A stretch of DNA of 64,000 bases, taken from the NCBI GenBank assembly GCA_964586175.1, contig CAZPGL010000004.1:1-64000 (forward strand). Reading direction: 5' to 3'. This stretch comes from CAZPGL01 sp964586175. Its GTDB lineage: Bacteria > Actinomycetota > Acidimicrobiia > Acidimicrobiales > MedAcidi-G1. A model generated the notes under the pieces. The model saw only the letters and a list, made by a program, of their open reading frames with translations, did not search any database and had not been told where the DNA came from. Positions 35,325 through 46,667 of this stretch are shown here, piece after piece (position 1 is the stretch's first letter; each line of letters starts with the position of its first letter). A program made the position numbers and the translations under genes.

Positions 35325-36246
35325 GGGCTGCTCCGATGAGGTCGGCCACTGCGGCGACGGCGTGGTCGTCGCACCAGCGCCCCAGTTGGGTGAGGATCCT
35401 GGCAGGTGCCCGGGGATCGGCGAACGTGGCCGTTCCGACTTGGACCGCGTTGGCCCCCGCCATCAGGAACTCGACGGCGTCGACCCCGGACGTGACACCT
35501 CCAACGCCGATGATCGGCAGCTCGGGATGGGCGGCTCGGGTGTCGAACACCGACCGGACGGCCACCGGCCGCACCGCTGGTCCCGACAGCCCGCCCCGTC
35601 CCGCTCCCAACAACGGGCGTCGGGCCTCGACATCGACGACCATGCCGAGCAGCGTGTTGGCCACCGTGACGGCCTCGGCACCGGCCGCGGCGGCGGCCCC
35701 GGCGATCTCGGGAAGGTCGGGGGTGTTCGGGCTGAGCTTGGCCCAGCGGGGCCGACCAGCCGCTGCTGCCGCCTGGACCACCTCGCTGGTGGCCGCGACG
35801 GAATGGGCGAACAGGTTGGTGCGGTCCTCCAGGTTGGGACAGGAGGCATTGACCTCGACGGCGACGACACACGCCGGCGCGCCGGCCAGAGCCTCGGCGG
35901 CCCGGGCGAACTCGTCGACGGTGCGGCCCCAGATGCTGGCCACCACCCGGGCACCGGTCGTCGCCAGCGCAGGGAGGTCGTGCTCGAGCCAGGCCTCGAC
36001 CCCGGGGCCCTGGAGGCCGACGCTGTTGATCATGCCCGACGGCGTGGCGTGCACCCGGGGCGCCGGGTTGCCGGCCCACGGGTCGACGTGCAGTGACTTG
36101 ACGACCACGGCACCCAGGCCGGCCGGATCCAGGTACCGGTTCAGCTCACCGCCGTGGCCGGCCGTGCCCGACGCGGTCATCACCGGATTCGCCAGGGTGA
36201 CCGAACCGAGACTGGTCGTGAGGTCGACGGCCGGACGCCGGGCCAT
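35317..36246 (-). CDS. pyrD: Dihydroorotate dehydrogenase, class 1
   Basis: Oxidises dihydroorotate to orotate with FMN. 309 aa. The catalytic loop is VEVNASCPNLED with a Cys (about residue 130), the mark of cytosolic class 1; class 2 enzymes have Ser. PVMTASGTAGHG near the start and GVGGVTSGVDAVEFLMAG near the end are FMN/phosphate sites. No N-terminal membrane helix is present. No pyrK partner lies next to it, so whether it is class 1A or 1B is open. The ATG is 5 nt after carB. Confidence 0.93.
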   Translation of the reverse strand: MARRPAVDLTTSLGSVTLANPVMTASGTAGHGGELNRYLDPAGLGAVVVKSLHVDPWAGNPAPRVHATPSGMINSVGLQGPGVEAWLEHDLPALATTGARVVASIWGRTVDEFARAAEALAGAPACVVAVEVNASCPNLEDRTNLFAHSVAATSEVVQAAAAAGRPRWAKLSPNTPDLPEIAGAAAAAGAEAVTVANTLLGMVVDVEARRPLLGAGRGGLSGPAVRPVAVRSVFDTRAAHPELPIIGVGGVTSGVDAVEFLMAGANAVQVGTATFADPRAPARILTQLGRWCDDHAVAAVADLIGAAHD

Positions 36247-36251
36247 ACGCG

Positions 36252-39550
<3,299 letters not shown>

Positions 39551-39551
<1 letters not shown>

Positions 39552-40654
39552 CAGGCCACCGCCCCGTGCACGCTGGCCATCAGGTCCTCGAACTCGGCGA
39601 ACAGGTAGCGGCTGTCGTGGGGTCCCGGTCCGGCCTCCGGGTGGTACTGCACGCTGAAGGCGGGCACGTCCCGGCAGCGCAGGCCCTCGACGGTGCCGTC
39701 GTTGAGGTTCACGTGGGTCAGGTCGGCGGCGGGGATCGAGCCGTCGGCGACGCAATAGTTGTGGTTCTGGCTGGTGATCTCGACCGCTCCGGTGGACAGG
39801 TTGCGGACCGGATGGTTGCCGCCGTGGTGACCGAACGGCAGCTTGAACGTCTCGGCACCCAGGGTGCCGGCCAGCAGCTGGTGGCCGAGGCAGATGCCGA
39901 ACACCGGCACCCGACCGAGCAGGTCGGCGATGCTGGCGCGTACCCCGACCAGCGGCTCGGGATCACCGGGGCCGTTGGAGAGGAACACCCCGTCGGGTCC
40001 GAGGGCCAGCACCTCGTCGGCCGAGGTCGACGCCGGCACCACCGTGACCTCGCCCAACCCCGACAGGTGGCGCAGGATCGTGGTCTTGATGCCGAAGTCG
40101 TAGGCGACGATGCGCCGCCCACCCCCGGTCGAGGCGACCGTGTACGGCTCGGCGCAGGTGACGGTGGCGACCAGGTCGAGGCCGTCGGTGCCGCCCGCCG
40201 CGGCCGCCGTCTCGGCGAGGGTCGCCGGATCGGCCGGACCGAACGCTCCGGGCATGGCCCCCAGGTCCCGCAGGTGGCGGGTCAGCCGCCGGGTGTCGAT
40301 CCCGGCGATACCAGGAATGCCGTGCTCGCGGAGCAGGCCGTCGAGGCCGTCGGTGGCCCGCCAGTTGCTGTGCCGCCGAGCCAGATCGCGCACGACCACA
40401 CCCCGGCAGAACGGGCGGCGGCTCTCGTGGTCGTCGGCATTGACGCCGTAGTTCCCGATGTGCGGGTACGTGAAGGTGATGATCTGCCCGGCGTACGACG
40501 GGTCGGTGATGACCTCCTGGTAGCCCGACAGCACCGTGTTGAACACAACCTCACCGGTGGCGACCCCGTCGGAGGTCTCGGCCCCGATGGGCTCGCCGGC
40601 GAACACCGCACCGTCGGCCAGCACGAGGTGGGCTGGAGCCGAGGGTCCGCTCAC
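39551..40654 (-). CDS. carA: Carbamoyl-phosphate synthase small chain (glutaminase)
   Basis: Supplies ammonia from glutamine to CarB. 367 aa. N-terminal CarA domain (GYQEVITDPSYAGQIITFTY), then a class I glutamine amidotransferase with nucleophile Cys in VFGICLGHQLLAG (near residue 259) and the His-Glu pair in SVQYHPEAGPGP. The GTG start overlaps the pyrC stop (GTGA). The open frame upstream lies within pyrC and is not coding. Confidence 0.97.
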
Positions 40655-41940
40655 CGCTGCACCTCGCCGTCGATCACGACCGCCGTTCCGGCCCGTACCG
40701 TGTGGCGGACCCTTCCTCGCAGGGTGCGGCCCTCGTAGGGGGTGTTGGCACTGTGGCTGGCCATGTCCCGACCCGACACGGTCCAGGTGATGTCGGGGTC
40801 GACGACACACAGGTTGGCCGGGCTGCCGGGAACGACCGGACAGCCGTGACGGTCGGCGACCCCGGCGATGGCGGCCGGCTGCCACGACAGCAGGGCCAGG
40901 ATGCGGGGCAGGTCCAGATCGGAGTCCTCGATGGCGACGGACAGTGCCGTCTCGAGGCCCAGCATGCCGGGGGGTGCCTGGTCGAACGGCAACTCCTTGG
41001 CGTGATCGGTGTGCGGCGCATGGTCGGTGGCGATGGCGTCGATGGTGCCGTCGGCCAGACCGGCACGGATGGCGGCCACGTCGTTGTCGGTACGCAGCGG
41101 CGGATGGACCTTGAACACCGGGTCGTAGGAGGCGCAGGCCGCGTCGGTCAGGCTGAAGTGGTGGGTAGTGGCCTCGGCGGTGACCGGGAGGCCGGCCGCC
41201 TTGGCCCCGCGCACCATGGCCACCGAGCTGGCGGTCGACAGGTGCTGGAAGTGCATGCGGGCCCCGGTGAGGCGCACCAGGGCTATGTCGCGCATGACCA
41301 TCAGCTCTTCAGCTTCCGCGGGCTGGCCCGGGATGCCAAGGCGCGACGACCAGGCGCCCTCGTGCATGTAGCCGCCCTCGGACAAGGCGCTGACCTCGCA
41401 ATGCTGGGCCAGCACGACGGGCCGCCCCAGACGGCCGGTGAGCCCACGGCTGTACTCCATGATTCGCCGCATCAGCCGGGGGTCCTGGAGGCCGGTGCCG
41501 TCGTCGGTGAAGATCCCGACGCCCATGCCCGCCAGCTCCCCCATGGGGGCCATCTCGGTGCCGGCCCGGCCGACGGTCATGGCGGCCGACGGCACGATCT
41601 CGCACAGCGACCGCCGGCCGAGGGACAGCACCTGCTCGACGACCGCCGCGCAGTCGGTGGCCGGATCGGTGTTCGGCATGGCCACCAGGGCCGTGTAGCC
41701 GCCGAGCGCCCCGCCGCGGGCACCGCTCTCGATGGTCTCGGCCGCCTCCTGGCCCGGCTCGCGCAGATGGCTGTGCAGGTCGACGAACCCGGGAGCGACG
41801 ACGCAGCCCGAGGCATCGAGATCATGGTCGCCGGCGAGTCCTGCGCCGACGTCGACGACCACCCCGTCGTCGACGAGAACGTCGGCCGACCGTTCACCGG
41901 TGGCATCGATGATCGTGCCGCCGCGGATGACGAGGCTCAT
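40651..41940 (-). CDS. pyrC: Dihydroorotase
   Basis: Cyclises carbamoyl aspartate. 429 aa type I amidohydrolase. The first metal ligands are in GFVDLHSHLREPG (about residues 52-64), with AMPNTDP following. AQHCE and MHFQHLST supply further His ligands, and the metal Asp lies in ATDHAPHTDHAKE (about 306-318). The ATG overlaps the pyrB stop. Next-door pyrB may form a complex with it, as in some bacteria. Confidence 0.97.
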   Translation of the reverse strand: MSLVIRGGTIIDATGERSADVLVDDGVVVDVGAGLAGDHDLDASGCVVAPGFVDLHSHLREPGQEAAETIESGARGGALGGYTALVAMPNTDPATDCAAVVEQVLSLGRRSLCEIVPSAAMTVGRAGTEMAPMGELAGMGVGIFTDDGTGLQDPRLMRRIMEYSRGLTGRLGRPVVLAQHCEVSALSEGGYMHEGAWSSRLGIPGQPAEAEELMVMRDIALVRLTGARMHFQHLSTASSVAMVRGAKAAGLPVTAEATTHHFSLTDAACASYDPVFKVHPPLRTDNDVAAIRAGLADGTIDAIATDHAPHTDHAKELPFDQAPPGMLGLETALSVAIEDSDLDLPRILALLSWQPAAIAGVADRHGCPVVPGSPANLCVVDPDITWTVSGRDMASHSANTPYEGRTLRGRVRHTVRAGTAVVIDGEVQR

Positions 41941-42893
41941 GACGGGCTCCTCTCGTCGCTGAGATCACGCCCCGAACCGAGGAGCAGGAACAACACCGCC
42001 ATTCGGACCGACACCCCGTTCGCCACCTGGTCGATGATGACCGACCGGGGGTCGGCGGCCGCTGCCGCATCGATCTCGACCCCCCGGTTCGTGGGGCCGG
42101 GATGCAGGATCAGGGCGTCGGTGGGCAGCAGCGAAGCCCGTGCTGCAGTGAGGCCGAAGTCGGCGACGTACTCCCGGACCGACGGCACCAGGCCCTCGGC
42201 GATTCGCTCGTTCTGGATGCGCAGGAGGTAGCAGGCGTCGAGCGTCGGAAGGACGGCGTCGAGGTCGTGGGAGACGGTGACCGGCCAGCCGTCGAGGGCT
42301 GCGGGCAGCAGGGTGGTCGGGGCGACCAGCACCACCTCGGCCCCCAGCAGGGTGAAGGCCAGCACGTTGGATCGGGCCACCCGGGAATGGCGGATATCAC
42401 CGACGATGCCGATGCGCATACCGTCGAGCGAACCCCGACGTTCCCGCAGCGTGTAGGCGTCGAGCAAGGCCTGGGTGGGGTGCTCGTGGCAGCCGTCGCC
42501 GGCGTTGACCACCGAGGCGTCAGTCCAGCCGGCGATGCGGTGGGCGGTGCCGGCCATGGCGTGACGCACGATGAGGGCATCGGCCCCGTAGGCCTCGATC
42601 ACCTCGATGGTGTCGCGCAGGCTCTCGCCCTTGCTGAGCGACGAGGAGCCGGCAGCGAAGCTCATGGTGTCGGCCGACAGGCGGCGGGCCGCCGTCTCGA
42701 ACGACAGCCGGGTGCGGGTGGAGTTCTCGAAGAACACGGTGGCGACGGTGCGCCCCCGCAGGGCCGGGACCTTGGGGATGGGGCGACGACCGATCTCGGC
42801 GAACGTGTCGGTGAGGTCGAGGATCTCCTCGAGTTCGGCGCGCGTCATGCCGTCGATGGCGAGCAGATGCCCGCCAGCCAGGGCGGTGCTCAC
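41937..42893 (-). CDS. pyrB: Aspartate carbamoyltransferase
   Basis: Committed step of pyrimidine synthesis. 318 aa. The carbamoyl-phosphate loop is FFENSTRTRLSFE (about residues 54-66), with SSLSKGESLRDT and a HPTQALLDAYTLRE block (about 138-151) for substrate binding. No pyrI regulatory chain is present, so control is probably through PyrR. The GTG start overlaps the pyrR stop. Confidence 0.97.
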   Translation of the reverse strand: MSTALAGGHLLAIDGMTRAELEEILDLTDTFAEIGRRPIPKVPALRGRTVATVFFENSTRTRLSFETAARRLSADTMSFAAGSSSLSKGESLRDTIEVIEAYGADALIVRHAMAGTAHRIAGWTDASVVNAGDGCHEHPTQALLDAYTLRERRGSLDGMRIGIVGDIRHSRVARSNVLAFTLLGAEVVLVAPTTLLPAALDGWPVTVSHDLDAVLPTLDACYLLRIQNERIAEGLVPSVREYVADFGLTAARASLLPTDALILHPGPTNRGVEIDAAAAADPRSVIIDQVANGVSVRMAVLFLLLGSGRDLSDERSPS

Positions 42894-43456
42894 TTCTGCA
42901 TCACCCCCAGGTCGACGCCACCCGGGTGGACGTCGACGACCTCGTCACGCCGGGTGGGCAGGTTCTTGCCGACGAAGTCGGGGCGGATCGGCAGCTCGCG
43001 GTGACCACGGTCGACCATGACCGCCAACTGGATGGCCCGGGGCCGCCCGAAGTCGCAGAGGGCGTCGAGGGCGGCCCGTATGGTCCGGCCGGTGAACAAC
43101 ACGTCGTCGACGAGGACGATGACGCTGCCGTCGAGGTCCATCGGAATGTCGGTGGCCGCTTCGGGGACGACGGGGCGAAGCCCGATGTCGTCACGGTGGA
43201 GGGCCACGTCGAGGGTGCCGACCGGCGGACGGCTGCCGTCGATCTCGACGAGGGCGTCGGCCAGCAGTTCGGCGACGGGCACCCCACCGGTCTGGAGGCC
43301 GACCACCACGATGTGCTTGAGGCCGTGGTTGCGCTCGATGACCTCGTGGGCCATGCGGCGGACCGCCCGGGCCATGTCGTCAGCCGACAGGATGCGTGCG
43401 TGGGCAACAAAAACGCCCCCGAACGGGGGCGTCTGACGTCGTTCTCTTTCGGCCAT
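42890..43456 (-). CDS. pyrR: Pyrimidine operon regulator / uracil phosphoribosyltransferase
   Basis: 188 aa PRTase-fold RNA-binding regulator. The PRPP loop is IVLVDDVLFTGRTIRAALDA (about residues 115-134), and AVMVDRGHRELPIRPDFVGK follows. UMP-bound PyrR represses pyr mRNA. The ATG at 43456 has AAGGAG 7 nt upstream and is the only ATG/GTG/TTG before the family core. It gives a 22-residue N-terminal extension, as in mycobacterial PyrR. A terminator-like hairpin lies inside codons 9-17. Confidence 0.95.
   Translation of the reverse strand: MAERERRQTPPFGGVFVAHARILSADDMARAVRRMAHEVIERNHGLKHIVVVGLQTGGVPVAELLADALVEIDGSRPPVGTLDVALHRDDIGLRPVVPEAATDIPMDLDGSVIVLVDDVLFTGRTIRAALDALCDFGRPRAIQLAVMVDRGHRELPIRPDFVGKNLPTRRDEVVDVHPGGVDLGVMQK
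43406..43432 (-). terminator. Terminator-like hairpin inside pyrR 5' coding region
   Basis: On the minus strand ACGCCCCC (43432-43425) pairs with GGGGGCGU (43420-43413) around GUUC, followed by UUUUUGUU. It is a good intrinsic terminator, yet it starts only 24 nt after the pyrR ATG. A translating ribosome would melt it, so it would stop transcription only when pyrR translation is blocked. Confidence 0.75.
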
Positions 43457-43475
43457 CGGCCTCTCCTTCGAGCCG
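43457..43475 (-). promoter_or_regulatory. Hairpin enclosing the pyrR Shine-Dalgarno
   Basis: CGGCUC pairs with GAGGCCG (one bulge) around a loop that contains GAAGGA, the ribosome-binding site, and the GAGAGGC stretch resembles part of the PyrR-binding consensus. Mycobacterial pyr mRNA is controlled by PyrR binding a hairpin of this kind at the start site. The binding is inferred. Confidence 0.5.
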
Positions 43476-43513
43476 TGCGGGCCTCACGGGACCCGCTTCA
43501 CGGTCGAGCGCAC

Positions 43514-43519
43514 ACTCTA
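43514..43519 (-). promoter_or_regulatory. Candidate -10 (TAGAGT) of pyr operon
   Basis: TAGAGT lies in the 85 bp gap between the GNAT gene and pyrR, giving a leader of about 50 nt. That leader can form GCGGG/CCCGC (43496-43477) and the Shine-Dalgarno hairpin. No -35 match is seen. Confidence 0.5.
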
Positions 43520-43541
43520 GCAACACCAACCGCTGCGCGCC

Positions 43542-44093
43542 TCACCCCTGTGGAGCGTTGCGCCGCACCCACACGGTCCGCCCGGAGAACCCGGCGCCGG
43601 GATGTTCCAGCGGGGAGAACCCGGCCCGTCGGGCCACCCGGATGGAGGCCTCGTTGCCCGAAGCCACCTCGGCGACCACCACCTCGAGGTCCAGCACGGT
43701 GAGGGCCCAAGCGGCGACCGCATCGACGGCCGCCGCGGCCAGCCCCCTCCCGCGGGCCGACGCCGCGATCCACCAGCCGATCAGCGCCGCCGACCGCTCC
43801 GACGAGAACGACGACAACCCGACCTCGCCGACCGCAAGGTGATCGACGGTGACCGCCAGATCGATGGCGAGGATTCTCCGCCGCCGCTCGTCCTGACCGC
43901 CGATCCACGACAGGGCCGACGCCTCGGACCGGTCGCCGGGCACATTGGTCCAGCGGGTGACCTCATCGTCGCCCCATCCGGCGGCCAGGGCCGGCGCGTC
44001 ACCCGGCACCCACGGCCGGAGCATCGCCGGGCCGGCGGACAGTGGAGGGTCGGGCACGGGCAGGCCACCCTCGGGCGGTGCCCAGCGGCTCAC
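43542..44093 (-). CDS. GNAT N-acetyltransferase (RimJ/RimL-like)
   Basis: 183 aa. The acetyl-CoA loop is ASARGRGLAAAAVDAVAAWA (around residue 120), followed by SGNEASIRVARRAGFSPLE, both typical of RimJ/RimL-type enzymes that acetylate ribosomal-protein N-termini or antibiotics. The substrate is unknown. The GTG start overlaps the nusB stop. In Streptomyces bldD stands between nusB and pyrR; here this gene takes that place. Confidence 0.88.
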   Translation of the reverse strand: MSRWAPPEGGLPVPDPPLSAGPAMLRPWVPGDAPALAAGWGDDEVTRWTNVPGDRSEASALSWIGGQDERRRRILAIDLAVTVDHLAVGEVGLSSFSSERSAALIGWWIAASARGRGLAAAAVDAVAAWALTVLDLEVVVAEVASGNEASIRVARRAGFSPLEHPGAGFSGRTVWVRRNAPQG

Positions 44094-44512
44094 CCCGGGC
44101 GCACCTCGTCGGCGATCCGCGACACCACGCCGTTCACGAACCGGCTGGACCGATCGGTGGAATAGTCGCCGGCCAGGGCCACGACTTCGGCCAGCACGGC
44201 CCCGGTCGGGACATCGGCCCGGTGCCCCAGTTCGTAGACCGCCATCCGGATGAGGGCCCGGTCGACGGCCGGCATTCGGTCGGTGCGCCACCCCTCGGCG
44301 AACCGGTCGATCAGCGCGTCGATCTCCCCCCGATGGGCTGCCACACCACGGACGACGTCGTCGACGTACGCCTCGGCCGGCACCGGCTGGGCCTCCAGCA
44401 TGGTGACGGGATCGTCCCCCCACTGCTCGGCGGCGTACAGGATGCCGAGCACCGTCTCACGCAGCTCGCGCCGCGACCCGACCTCGACAGACGGCTCGGT
44501 GGCATCGGACAT
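44090..44512 (-). CDS. nusB: Transcription antitermination factor NusB
   Basis: 140 aa all-helical protein that with S10 binds boxA of rRNA leaders (one is present at 301-314). RRELRETVLGILYAAEQWGD starts the domain, AVDRALIRMAVYELGH is the central helix pair, and GAVLAEVVALAGDYSTDRSSRFVNGV the conserved end (given here only in outline: DYSTDRSSRFVNGV). It begins 20 nt after efp and overlaps the GNAT gene. Confidence 0.96.
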   Translation of the reverse strand: MSDATEPSVEVGSRRELRETVLGILYAAEQWGDDPVTMLEAQPVPAEAYVDDVVRGVAAHRGEIDALIDRFAEGWRTDRMPAVDRALIRMAVYELGHRADVPTGAVLAEVVALAGDYSTDRSSRFVNGVVSRIADEVRPG

Positions 44513-44532
44513 GGTGCTCGCCGCCGGACCGG

Positions 44533-45096
44533 TCAGACCCGGCTGAGGTACTCGCCGGAACGGGTGTCGACCTTGACCCGCTCACCGGGTTCGATGAACA
44601 GGGGCACCTGGACGGTGAGGCCGGTCTCGAGGGTCGCCGGCTTGCGGGCCCCCGACACGCGGTCACCCTGGACCCCGGGTTCGGTCTCGGTGATGGTCAA
44701 CTCGACAGCGGCCGGGAGCTCGACGCCGATGACCTCGTCGCCGAACATCATGAGCATCGGGGTGCTGGAGTCGATCAGGTAGTTGGTGGCGTCGCCGAGG
44801 GTGGCCGGGCTGACGGTCAGCTGGTCGTAGGTCTCGGTATCCATGAAGACGTAGTCGGCACCCTCGCGATACAAGAACTGCATCGACCGCTTGTCGATCA
44901 TCGCCCGCTCGACCTTCTCGCCGGCCCGAAACGTGCGGTCGACGACCGATCCGGTCCGGGCATTGCGCAGCGTGGTCCGGACGAAGGCGTGGCCCTTGCC
45001 CGGCTTGACATGCTGGAAGTCGACGACCTGGAACAGCCCCTCGTCGAGGTCGAGGGTCATCCCGTTCTTCAGGTCGTTGGTGGTGATGGTGGGCAT
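44533..45096 (-). CDS. efp: Elongation factor P
   Basis: Relieves ribosome stalling at polyproline, relevant here because PBP, IF3 and SecF have proline-rich tails. 187 aa, three beta-barrel domains. The loop VKPGKGHAF places Lys34 at the tip that enters the peptidyl-transferase centre; in actinobacteria this Lys is generally unmodified. The C-terminal GLTVQVPLFIEPGERVKVDT is standard. AAAGGA lies 6 nt before the ATG. Confidence 0.97.
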   Translation of the reverse strand: MPTITTNDLKNGMTLDLDEGLFQVVDFQHVKPGKGHAFVRTTLRNARTGSVVDRTFRAGEKVERAMIDKRSMQFLYREGADYVFMDTETYDQLTVSPATLGDATNYLIDSSTPMLMMFGDEVIGVELPAAVELTITETEPGVQGDRVSGARKPATLETGLTVQVPLFIEPGERVKVDTRSGEYLSRV

Positions 45097-45124
45097 TGAC
45101 GTCCTTTCGGGCCGGAGCCGGCGC

Positions 45125-46210
45125 TCACACGGTCTTGGGGGCACCGGTGAGGGGCCGGCACCCGTCGGAGGTGACGACCACGGTGTCCTCCCAGCGGACA
45201 CCGCCCAGGTCGGCGAGGTAGGCCCCCGGTTCGACGGTTACCACCTGACCGGCCCGCAGGGTACCAGTGGCGGTCGACGAGACTGCAGGGGCCTCGTGGA
45301 TGTCGAGGCCCACGCCGTGGCCGGTGCCGTGGATGAACGCCTCCCCCAGGCCGGCGTCCTCCAGCACGGTACGGCACGCCCGATCGACGTCGGCGACGGG
45401 TACGCCCTCGGCCACCGCATCCAGACCGGCCTGCTGAGCGGCCAGCACGTGGTGGAGGAGGTCGGCGGCCCGGCCGCCGCCGGTGCCGCCGATCCGGAAC
45501 GAGCGGGTCATGTCGGACCGGTAGCCGTCGACCACGGCACCGAGGTCGCAGACGACCAGGTCGCCGGACTCGAACGGTCGGTCACCGGGCCGGGCGTGGG
45601 GGCGGGCGCTACGGATGCCACCGGCCACGATGGTCTCGAAGGCCCGGTCGCTCGCCCCGAGGCGTCGCATGGCGTGGTCGATGGCCGTCGCCACCTGACG
45701 CTCGGTCGACCCCGCCACGAGCAGATCGACAGCCACGGCCAGGGCGGCATCGGCAATGCCGGCCGCTTCGGCCATGCGGGCCAACTCACCGTCGTCCTTG
45801 ACCTGGCGCAGCTCCTCGACGAGGCCGCTGGTGGCGACCAACTCGGCATCGGGGAACCATCCGGCGATCCGCTGCTGGTCGGACCAGGTGACCGAATCGG
45901 CTTCGAGGCCGAGGCGGTCCGGTCGGCCGGCCCGCTCCTTGAGCGCCGTGCCGTCCGGGGCACCGATGACGACGTCGACCGGCGAGCCGGACCGTCCGAT
46001 CTCGTCGGGGGCCTGGTCCCGGTAGCGCCCGTCGGTGACCAGCAGCGCGCCGTCGGCGTCGACCAGCAGGACGCCGGCCGATCCGGTGAACCCGGTCAAA
46101 TAGCGGATGTTGGTGATGTCGGTGACCAGCAGCGCGGCGCTGCCGGCGTCGAACATCGACCGACGCAGCCGGGCCAGGCGGCCGGCGACGTCCATGGCCG
46201 GTCGGGTCAC
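45125..46210 (-). CDS. pepQ: Xaa-Pro aminopeptidase/dipeptidase (M24)
   Basis: 361 aa from GTG 46210. N-terminal creatinase-like domain (SMFDAGSAALLVTDITNIRY), then a pita-bread metallopeptidase core. The metal ligands are in CDLGAVVDGYRSDMTR (two Asp), FIHGTGHGVGLDIHEAP (His), TVEPGAYL (Glu) and GGVRWEDTVVV (Glu). It would cleave peptides with proline at the second position. The GTG overlaps the aroQ stop; ATG 46195 is a possible alternative. Order aroQ-pepQ-efp-nusB is conserved in actinobacteria. Confidence 0.94.
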   Translation of the reverse strand: MTRPAMDVAGRLARLRRSMFDAGSAALLVTDITNIRYLTGFTGSAGVLLVDADGALLVTDGRYRDQAPDEIGRSGSPVDVVIGAPDGTALKERAGRPDRLGLEADSVTWSDQQRIAGWFPDAELVATSGLVEELRQVKDDGELARMAEAAGIADAALAVAVDLLVAGSTERQVATAIDHAMRRLGASDRAFETIVAGGIRSARPHARPGDRPFESGDLVVCDLGAVVDGYRSDMTRSFRIGGTGGGRAADLLHHVLAAQQAGLDAVAEGVPVADVDRACRTVLEDAGLGEAFIHGTGHGVGLDIHEAPAVSSTATGTLRAGQVVTVEPGAYLADLGGVRWEDTVVVTSDGCRPLTGAPKTV

Positions 46211-46650
46211 CGGTCGAGCAGCCGGCCCACCGCGGCGACGGCCAGCCGGTAGCCGTCGCCGCCGAAGCCGGCCACCGTGCCCGAGGCCACCGGGGCCACG
46301 ACCGACGTGTGACGCCACGGCTCGCGCGCTGCCGGGTTGGACAGGTGTACCTCGACGACGGGACCGTCGAAGGCAGCCAGGGCGTCGTGGACCGACCAGG
46401 CGTAGTGGGTGAACGCACCCGGGTTGATGATGATGGCCGCACACCGGCCGCGTGCCGCGTGGACGGCGTCGACCAGCTCACCTTCGTGGTTGGTCTGGAG
46501 GTGCTCGACGTCGAGGCCGATCGACGCCGCGGCCTCCCCCACGGTCGCGAGGTGGTCGTCGAGGGTGTCGGTCCCGTAGACGTCGGGATCCCGTTCACCC
46601 AGCAGATTCAGGTTGGGCCCCGACAGGACCAGCAGGATCGGTCGGCTCAT
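46207..46650 (-). CDS. aroQ: 3-dehydroquinate dehydratase, type II
   Basis: Third step of the shikimate pathway. 147 aa. LSGPNLNLLGERDPDVYG (about residues 9-26) carries the catalytic Arg and Tyr, INPGAFTHYAWSV (about 74-86) the substrate site, and VVEVHLSNPAAREPWRHTS the catalytic His region. The type II dodecameric class is usual in actinobacteria. GGAGGAG lies just before the ATG. Confidence 0.97.
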   Translation of the reverse strand: MSRPILLVLSGPNLNLLGERDPDVYGTDTLDDHLATVGEAAASIGLDVEHLQTNHEGELVDAVHAARGRCAAIIINPGAFTHYAWSVHDALAAFDGPVVEVHLSNPAAREPWRHTSVVAPVASGTVAGFGGDGYRLAVAAVGRLLDR

Positions 46651-46667
46651 CGGTTCTCCTCCACCGG

